Origin: Rhizophlyctis rosea
Lineage: Eukaryota > Chytridiomycota > Chytridiomycetes > Rhizophlyctidales > Rhizophlyctidaceae
Assembly: GCA_027596075.1 (NCBI GenBank)
Contig: JADGJC010000531.1
Span: 1 to 10,296 of the forward strand
Direction of reading: 5' to 3'
Length of the DNA: 10,296 bases
A program made the translations under genes and the position numbers. The notes beneath the pieces are model-generated. The model was not told the DNA's origin, did not search any database, and saw only the letters and a list, made by a program, of their open reading frames with translations. Of the stretch, positions 1 to 8,464 are shown in pieces (within the stretch, counting starts at the first letter, position 1; the number at the start of each line of letters is the position of its first letter).

Positions 1-256
1 GTTCTGTTCTTTCCCATTTGCGAATCCCATTTCTCACCACGAAACGTTCCCCATCAGATTTCAAAAACACTGGGTGAGACATCTCAAAACTGCATCCCCT
101 GATGCAAAAAAAAAAGCTCTTCTTCTCACACACTTCTGCCTTACATCAATCCTTCAGTTTCGACGTCTACTCAGATGCAAGTACACAATCTCCCTTTCGA
201 ATCGATCAATGCTGAGGAATCGTTTACTGATACTTGAGCACTACTCATCAACACAG
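1..256 (+). other. Unresolved 5' part of the receptor gene (introns and possible small exons)
   Basis: The solute-binding domain that starts in the 257 exon lacks its N-terminal part, so coding sequence should continue upstream, probably beyond the window. Good splice-like signals are visible: an acceptor ending at 57, a donor GTGAGA at 74, and a pyrimidine-rich acceptor ending at 157. Joining 58-73 to 158 gives a plausible peptide (FKNTG then FDVYSDA). That resembles the region of solute-binding proteins just after the first strands, but its phase cannot be carried cleanly into the 257 exon with the donors I see. A run of ten A lies at about 107-116. Exon structure here is left open. Confidence 0.35.
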
Positions 257-3200
257 ATGGAAGCCCTCACGCAAAACATCGTCAGTTTCTCGGGGATACT
301 GTACGCCGTTCCGTTACATATTACGCTGTTTCCGTGGAAGGCCAATTCGACGACATTGGATGATTTAGGGTTGAAGGCTCCTCCTCCAGGTTGGTCACCC
401 AGGGGGGATCCGACTCCGTTCTTCCAATCACTGATGTCTTCCCATCCACCACTGTCACTTGTAGTCGGCGATTGGGGATCTGCGTGGTGTAAGTAGCTGC
501 AGGAACGGGTTTCGCAAGTTGAACATTGCGAGGAGATTTGGCTAACTATTCGATGTTCTGTTGTTGCCCGTTCGATACTTTGTCTTTCCCGTCGCGAAGG
601 GGGTCCATGGAACATGTCCACCTGGCAGAACTACATGTCGACAATGTACAACAACAGCACGGATTATCGCAATCTGTTCACAATACCCGTGGCGGGAACG
701 GCGGCCGAGACGGAGTTTTGGGCGTATGCGGGGTTCTTTTATGGAGGTAAGAGTAGGGCAAGCCGAGCTCAGAACATCTTTCAGGTCTTCTCGGGGCTGA
801 AACCTGGAAAACTTTCCATTTTGACACATATCTTGCACCCTCAGCGACCCTTTTTGATTTCAAAGGCCGGTAAGAGTTGCCGACCAGACCACAACAGAAA
901 TCCAAAAGGAACGAACATCCCACTCAACATTTTATCAGTTGTGGTATAGACACCTTTGCCGAACGCGCAATGAACGAAACGCTGTGAGTAAACCATACCT
1001 GAATCCATGCAGCTGACACCAGCAAGTCGGAAACTAACCAATTCCTGCCAATCAGCCTCTTCTGGAAATCCCATCCAGGCATGCTCTTCGACCGCATCCC
1101 TTCACGCGAAACAGTACAGAACTTTACGGAGTGGAAAACACAACCGATGAAGGATAATCCTATAGAGGAGGATCCGGTGGCGGGAAAATGGACGTTCTAT
1201 GATCCTTCGTGGGTTACGACGAATGTGAAGCATATTGGTGAGTTTTGCCAGGACTCCCGAGGGGTTTCTGGATCGCATGTTGTTATGTGTGGTTGGAGTA
1301 GATTCATGGTTAATTTGTGCATCTGTGCAGGCTTTGACGTTTTCGCCGGCTACGAACCTGAGATTATCAAAATATACCCACCGACGGGAATGGGGAAGGC
1401 AAGAGCGCTCTTGGTTGGGATGAGTCGTACTGCGAAGGATATGGATTTGGCTTTTGATGCTGTAAGTGTGGAAGGAGGGTATTCTTCATTTCACCAGTTT
1501 TTGAACCCCAAATGAGCTAATGCGATGCATGGGCGGTTATCCTTTAAAACAAATGTCTAGTTGATGACCGCAATAGCCCGTAATGAGAGATTGTAAGTTC
1601 TCCCCATTCATATCACTCGGTATGCAACGAAAACCTCCTCATATCCAACTGTTGCTTAGACACGTCAATACTCCCGAACGGGACTTTGGAGACCAAGGCG
1701 AAGGAGTTTCAGCGTATCGCTCCACGAAGTTCACGAAAGAGTATCGGTCGCAGGATATGTCGTTCTGGTATAATATGCTGGGTAGGATGACGCATCCATT
1801 GGGATTTGCGGTCGATGACTTATGGCTTTTCGAAGAGCATTCTATGTTCGCTGGATACCCCGTTGCGCAGTATTCGTCATATGATGATATTCAGGATTAT
1901 AACCCGATGGTAGGAGTTCTGCGCCAACGGATTCAAGGCGCTTCATGAGCACTAATGGATCCATCATCTCTTTGGCTAGTGTCTCGCTTACAACGAGATG
2001 ATGTATAAGGTACCGCTTTGACTTGTTATGGTAAATGAAAGTACGAAACAAAGTCTGACCCCCAGCAACCTTCTTCAAACTAGAACATATCCGCCGCGAC
2101 AGCAATGCATCGCGCCTGTCAGGTAGGTTGAAATTCATGAACTACCACATATGAGCACATCATACATGGACGGTGCAACTCACCTCTGAATTTCCAATCA
2201 GATCATAAACTTCGCCACCCGACCAGCATGCACATCAGCAAATTGGAACATGACCATCGTGCAAAACCCGAAAACCAACAAAGTCACAGTCCAATACGCT
2301 TTCGTTGACAACTATGTAAGACTTTGCTGTCCTGCAAGGGCTCTCACAGCGCCCCGTCCATAGCCGCATGATACTGACTACCGCAAAACAACAGGAAACA
2401 ATCTGCCGTGCAGATCTTGCATCAGAAGCATTACCTCCACAACCACTCAAATATGTCATTCCTTCCACCGTGATCGGCCTTGAATCTTACACAGGCCGCG
2501 CCATGTTCGGTTTGAGCACTTCCGGTATTATCACGGAGTGGATTCTTATGGGTGCAATGCTATGGTATCGGGATTCCCAGGTGGTGCGCGCCGCGGCATG
2601 GGCGCCCAGTATGATCATTCTCGCAGGTACGATATATTTAAGAGGCGTTGATGGGCGACCGGATGTGCCCAGTCTTCCGACTCAATAATACCAACCTTGC
2701 ATTCATTTTTGAAACGTCGTTTCCATAGGCGCCGTCTTTACCCTTTCCTCGGTTCCAATGCGTCTGAGCATCCACACGGAATTAGGATGGTTTCAATGTT
2801 TTGGAACAAGTGAGTTGCTTGTGGGTGCTCGACGTAGTCGTCATACGCGAAATGAAGTAACCATCAAATCGGTTGCCCAAAGTTTGGTTTTTCTCGTTGG
2901 GCTTCGCAATGGTTATGGGCTCCCTTGCTGGAAACACAACACCCGGTTACGTTTTCCCCAACTTCCGGGTCATGGTGATGATTAGCATCATCATTTTGAT
3001 TGAAGCTGCCCTTATGTTGGTAAGTACTAAGATGGTCCTTTCATTCTGATCACTCATGCCGCTTTGACCTGTCTTGCTCACTCCTCTGCGTTTTCATAGA
3101 TATATCAATCTTGGGTGGAATGGGATCAGAACTTTGAGACATACGTGTTGACGGATATGAATTTGGAGGTGATGCAGCAGTCTTGCCCGAAAGTGCATTT

Positions 3201-3993
3201 CATTGTGGTCATAATGATTTATGTGGTACGTTGTCATGATAAAGAGGAAAACTTGGCACCCACTGACGCTGATGCCCCACTTTTTGACTTTCAGTACAAC
3301 GCAATAATTATCGCTGTTGCCGCCACGTTTGCATTCCGGATCCGTAATGTCCCGTCCGGTGAGCTTTGTGTTCCAATTTTGAGGGAGTATTTTTTCCGAA
3401 CTTGTGACCAACCTTTTCGCAGCATATAGTGAAAATGTTTTCACTACTACTGCGATCGGTTTGATCAGCGTCATTTGTGTTGTGGTTGTGCCGACCCTGT
3501 ACCTCATCAATTCAAATGAAGCTATGTAAGTTTGCCCATCCAAATCTTGTATTTGTATTTTGCAAGACTTGACATGTCCACGTCCGCATCGTTCATTAGT
3601 TTCCTCCTCGTCTCTTTGGGAACATCCGTCGGAACCTTGCTAGCGACATACATTTTTGCCGTCCCCAAATTGCTCATGGCCTCTGGCTATGTCCAATTCA
3701 AGGAACCGGGCGAGGCCTTCAAATCTGCCGTCATCAGTGGCCTGCGGAGCACACTTGGCCAATCGCGTGATCGAAATTTCACATCGGGACCGTCTACCAG
3801 CAACATCAGAAAAGACGAAGCAAAGGGTATGGGGAGCTTGGATACTGTAGCGGGTCCATCGCATCTAGAGGAACATCGTCGTTCGTCTAATATGGAGACG
3901 CTTGGGCGATATCAAGTCAAAGGTAGTATTCCGGAAATGATCCCGGAGGGAAAGGGATGGAATGGAGAATCGGAGGATGGAGATCCAACCTGA
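257..3993 (+). CDS. Class C (GABA-B/glutamate-like) GPCR with an extracellular bacterial-type solute-binding domain; 5' partial, spliced
   Basis: Predicted cell-surface receptor: an outer solute-binding domain coupled to a seven-helix domain that would signal through G proteins. My exons are 257-488, 600-746, 845-869, 939-983, 1056-1237, 1331-1461, 1561-1592, 1660-1909, 2084-2122, 2202-2315, 2395-2626, 2729-2809, 2883-3019, 3100-3225, 3295-3358, 3423-3525 and 3600-3993, giving 777 residues. Numbering starts at 257, which is an acceptor site, not a proven start. Residues about 1-400 look like SBP family 1: GILYAVP at 13-19, DLGLKAPPPGW at 35-45, then a domain with several N-glycosylation sequons (N30 onward). 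Residues about 436-672 are seven hydrophobic helices with class C marks: VVRAAAWAP before TM2, Cys500 at TM3, Cys578 in loop 2, RNVPSAYSEN before TM6, and VPKLL ending TM7. There is no nine-cysteine linker, as in GABA-B receptors. The tail of about 105 residues is polar and Ser/Thr-rich. The ligand is unknown. Family is near certain; individual splice sites less so. Confidence 0.85.
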
Positions 3994-4399
3994 TGCTTTG
4001 GTGAGGGATTGGAGAGAGGGATAATGGTCACATGGCGGCAACCGTAATTTTGAAGTAATTGTGAATATAATTTGTGAATAGCATGTGAAGCTTGAATTTT
4101 GATCGAGAGATTATCGGGATATGCTTGCAATGACGGTGAAACCAGTTTTCGGTGCAGGCATTCTCCGATCCAGCGTCATTCTGGGGAGGTGCTTGGGTAA
4201 AAGACCCATATGAGTTTCCGAAGACATATCAGGAGGGTTTCTGTTAGCGTTATAATAGCTTCAGATTGCGAGTCTTGCTTGGGCGGAATTGGCATGTTTG
4301 AGATTGTTGGGAAGCAGCGGTGTATTGTGGACAAACTTGACCGCGACATTCAAAGTCCGGACATCCTTTCGCCGTTTCGCAGCTCCAGTGATACCCAAG
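3994..4399 (+). other. Receptor 3' flank, no gene seen
   Basis: After the TGA at 3991-3993 the sequence becomes AT-rich around 4045-4085. The nonamer TTGTGAATA occurs twice there (4059-4067 and 4072-4080), with AATATAA between, a place where a fungal polyadenylation region would be expected. An 85-codon open frame from 4210 has no recognisable motif or good start context, and I do not call it a gene. The 8-bp palindrome GTCCGGAC is at 4355-4362. Confidence 0.4.
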
Positions 4400-4422
4400 G
4401 GTGGGAGCCTCATGCTCCCACC
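4400..4422. repeat. Perfect 9-bp inverted repeat (hairpin) followed by a T run
   Basis: GGTGGGAGC at 4400-4408 and GCTCCCACC at 4414-4422 are exact reverse complements around the 5-base loop CTCAT. The sequence ATTTTTC follows at once. It lies about 400 bp after the receptor stop and about 700 bp before the dehydrogenase start. It looks like a bacterial intrinsic terminator, but that mechanism is not used by nuclear RNA polymerase II, so its role (3' processing, boundary, binding site or none) is unknown. Confidence 0.6.
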
Positions 4423-4528
4423 ATTTTTCAGTTGAAGTATGTAATCCTGTTTACCATGGCCGCCTGAGTGTTCAGTGCGCCTTGTTAGACGTTAATGAAC
4501 TTAGGACTAGCTAGGTTGCAGTCTTGAG

Positions 4529-4570
4529 GTGCGCGCACATTCGGACTTGCACAGCCAACACGTGTCGGAC
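4529..4570. promoter_or_regulatory. Palindrome cluster with CACGTG E-box upstream of glutamate dehydrogenase
   Basis: Within 42 bp there are a 10-bp palindrome GTGCGCGCAC (4529-4538), an 8-bp palindrome ACACGTGT (4558-4565) whose core CACGTG is a classical bHLH/bZIP E-box, and a direct repeat of TCGGAC (4541-4546 and 4565-4570) flanking the E-box interval. Such dyad sites are typical of dimeric transcription factor targets. Function is inferred only from motif form and position about 560-600 bp upstream of the dehydrogenase start. Confidence 0.3.
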
Positions 4571-4738
4571 GCGTAAGCTGCGCCACATTCCAACTCGTCC
4601 CACATCGGAATCCTGACCCCACTCTATTCCGCAAATGAGGAACATTCTACCAAAAAAAATTGCTTTGCCTTACCACCACCCCCCAAAGAACAGCCACAGA
4701 CATCCTTGGGTGTTTTCCCACATATTTGGTGTATGTTG

Positions 4739-4863
4739 GTAGCACAGCGTACATAAGCACCGTAGCACATCGCTCTTATCCGCTTCATTCTATTCGCTCC
4801 CTCATCTTTTGCGCAACACTCACATACCAAGCCCTGTAGCACATCAGAGACCTACGGTAGCAC
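4739..4863 (+). repeat. Four direct copies of GTAGCAC in the dehydrogenase upstream region
   Basis: GTAGCAC occurs at 4739-4745, 4762-4768, 4836-4842 and 4857-4863, all on the plus strand. Start-to-start distances are 23, 74 and 21 bp, so the copies form two pairs about two helical turns apart. Copies two and three share the longer form GTAGCACATC. They lie 267-391 bp upstream of the dehydrogenase ATG, among GATA motifs. I do not recognise the motif as the site of a named factor. Confidence 0.5.
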
Positions 4864-5096
4864 CCGTCAAAATCCGAAGCTTCAAGAGATAGGAGCACCG
4901 CCGTCAAAAAGCACTGTCGCTGTGCCAACCCAACCGGAACACGAGGGTGATGGCAAAGTCATTGCTTTTTGGGCTTTCGTCTGAGGATGCAACAATCGCT
5001 TATCAGCAGCCAACGAGCCGTCATGCCAGCACCACACCTTCACCTCCTTGTACGCCCTGTCCTGAGCGATAAGCTGCTCGTCTCACCACCGATAAC
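4775..5096. promoter_or_regulatory. Cluster of GATA-factor motifs upstream of NADP-glutamate dehydrogenase
   Basis: Five HGATAR-type motifs lie in the 355 bp before the start codon: CTTATC (GATAAG on the minus strand) at 4775-4780 and 4999-5004, AGATAG at 4887-4892, GATAAG at 5068-5073, and CGATAA at 5090-5095. Fungal nitrogen regulators of the AreA/Nit2/Gln3 family bind such sites, usually as pairs, and NADP-glutamate dehydrogenase genes are known nitrogen-regulated targets in ascomycetes. Binding in this organism is inference from motif and gene identity. Confidence 0.5.
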
Positions 5097-5129
5097 CTAA
5101 AAACCTACCAAACTTCAGACTCCATCACT

Positions 5130-6912
<1,783 letters not shown>

Positions 6913-7442
6913 ATGGGTCATATAGTCTGGGTTAGAAAAGGAGAATCGCATGGAGGATCTCAGTAGCCATAATGTAGACGTAGTGTAGACCTCCGATCAT
7001 TTATGTTTGTGAACATATTTCCCAAAACAAGTAGTGTACTCGTTGTTCGCATGGAAAAGTAGACACCGTACACCATTGCATGCAAGGTTACGATGTGAAA
7101 TTGAATCAAGTAGTAGAGGCAAATGCTGCATTGATAAGTTTGGCATCTATTACGAATCTGCAGTTGCTAGGCTTTGCTGCCAACTGTATCGAGAATATGA
7201 GTTAGACACAACTGAATGGATAGGTTGTTCAATCCTCCTTCGTCCGCCCGCATATGCAAGGCTTCATGACCAATCGAAACCTTTGAAATCTGCAAGACCG
7301 CGAGAACCCCAACATTATGAGCCGCTGTCCAAGCGGGTTGTGGTCCGGCAGAAAGGAATGGGAAAATTCAGTTGATTGGTCAAATAGCAAAAAAGGGCAT
7401 AAAGGTTCGGCCGAGACCTGATCCTTGGATAGGTGGGATATG

Positions 7443-7449
7443 TATATAA
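7443..7449 (+). promoter_or_regulatory. TATA-like element
   Basis: TATATAA lies within GTATATAACCC, a strong TATA-box match. The first ATG of any length on the plus strand is about 70 bp further on (7517), opening only a 28-codon frame. It might serve an unrecognised transcript in the 7.5-8.0 kb interval or be a chance AT-rich match. Confidence 0.25.
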
Positions 7450-7888
7450 CCCGTCATGCAGCCGGTAAAAAATGCAATTGAAATATCACGCTCCATTCTG
7501 ATCCACTCGAAATGTAATGATCGATGAAAGAGGGAAGAACCTGAAGAAAGTGAAGAAATCTCACCTCCCTTCAGCCAACATCACGGTGAAGGAGGGAAAA
7601 CGGTGACGGACCATCGTACAGAATCCTGCAGCAAAAGGATCCAGTTGGGGACCACCGTCTGTATCCTCCGCACTTCTCGCACAGCAACAGGACTGGCTTA
7701 CGCACTCGCACTGTTCATTCGCACCTGTCGGCACTTTCCACAATGCTATTTGAAGTTGACCACCGAATCTCGCCGGCAAAGGGCTCCCCTCAGCATAGAG
7801 GAGGTGGTATGAGTTTGCAGTGTTTGAGAGTAGAGCAGGTAGCGGGTTTAGAAAGATCTGGCATGGCAACCCCGTCGGGTCGCCCATC

Positions 7889-7937
7889 TGCACCTCCCCT
7901 AGGTGCAAGTCGGACAGTACCCGAACCCAAGGGGTTC
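7889..7937. repeat. Two adjacent short inverted repeats
   Basis: TGCACCT (7889-7895) pairs with AGGTGCA (7901-7907) around a 5-base loop, and GAACCC (7923-7928) pairs with GGGTTC (7932-7937) around a 3-base loop. Both stems are perfect, only 15 bp apart, and GC-rich relative to their surroundings. They could fold as tandem stem-loops in a transcript or be protein-binding dyads. No known RNA family is recognised. Confidence 0.35.
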
Positions 7938-8002
7938 AGGCGAAGGGAAAGGTGCGGGTGGAAGAGATTTATATGTTGCCGGATAAGGCTTCGGGCAATG
8001 TG

Positions 8003-8032
8003 ATTGGTCGAGGGTGACGTGTTGTTACGTGG
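8003..8032. promoter_or_regulatory. Inverted CCAAT box and paired ACGTG sites upstream of the WD40 gene
   Basis: ATTGG (CCAAT on the minus strand) at 8003-8007 is followed by TGACGTG (8015-8021) and TTACGTGG (8025-8032). The ACGTG cores are exactly 10 bp apart, so on the same helix face, a usual layout for bZIP/bHLH binding. The block is about 430-460 bp upstream of the WD40 start codon. Assignment to that promoter is inference. Confidence 0.3.
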
Positions 8033-8464
8033 TCAGATTAGGTAACCACCATGGTAAGCCTATGTGGGTCCCACCCTCCCCATGTGAGAGCAACCATTGC
8101 AACAAATCCAACCAGTTTGAGTCGTAGATGCAGACGCTCCTTTCGAATGAGAAGCCGAAACTCAATTCCTAATATAATTCACCCAGACAATATGAATATT
8201 TTCCTGAAGATGCTCAAAACCTTCGTTATCGGCAATCAGGGCATCCGTGAACCTCGATGGATAGACTGCCAATGGCAGTAAATCACGATCAGATGACTCA
8301 AACAATGTCCGATAGCCCGTACATTGATGGGATGTTGGATTGACAACACCCAGCGGCCAGCCTTCAGGTGGAAGGATGTCTGATCGTCCTCATCCACAAC
8401 GTTCTCCAAACTTACTCTCACAAGCTCCAACTGGCTTATTCATGCCGCGCGATCATTAGGCAAG

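Larger units (their letters stand above)
6913..8464. other. Long intergenic region without a convincing gene
   Basis: This stretch of about 1.55 kb separates the dehydrogenase stop from the WD40 gene start. The first part would hold the dehydrogenase 3' UTR. Open frames on both strands (for example 7034-7375 plus and 7561-7908 minus) have no recognisable domain and odd composition. A short plus-strand frame at 7517-7603 encodes 28 lysine-rich residues. The same frame, read on to about 8017 through several stop codons, has protein-like patches (see findings), so a decayed or strongly spliced gene cannot be excluded. I saw no tRNA, rRNA or transposon signature. Confidence 0.5.

Noticed and set aside
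1577..1592. 16-nt exon using the acceptor at 1575-1576
   Set aside because: It ends in a phase that puts the next exon (1660-1909) in the wrong frame. The acceptor at 1559-1560 keeps the frame and gives a better helix.
4400..4422. Bacterial rho-independent terminator
   Set aside because: The form fits, but all genes here have spliceosomal introns, so the DNA is nuclear and that mechanism does not apply.
4210..4467. 85-codon plus-strand frame between receptor and dehydrogenase
   Set aside because: No recognisable motif, composition unlike the neighbouring exons, and it spans the hairpin at 4400-4422.
4624..4842. 72-codon minus-strand frame rich in cysteine
   Set aside because: It overlaps the promoter repeats and GATA sites. 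The cysteine spacing fits no zinc-finger or secreted pattern.
7034..7375. 113-codon plus-strand frame after the dehydrogenase
   Set aside because: No motif, no splice support, and random-looking composition. It is more likely 3' UTR and intergenic.
7561..7908. 115-codon minus-strand frame with a Cys-rich patch
   Set aside because: No signal peptide or known cysteine framework. The opposite strand gives an equally protein-like reading, so neither is called.
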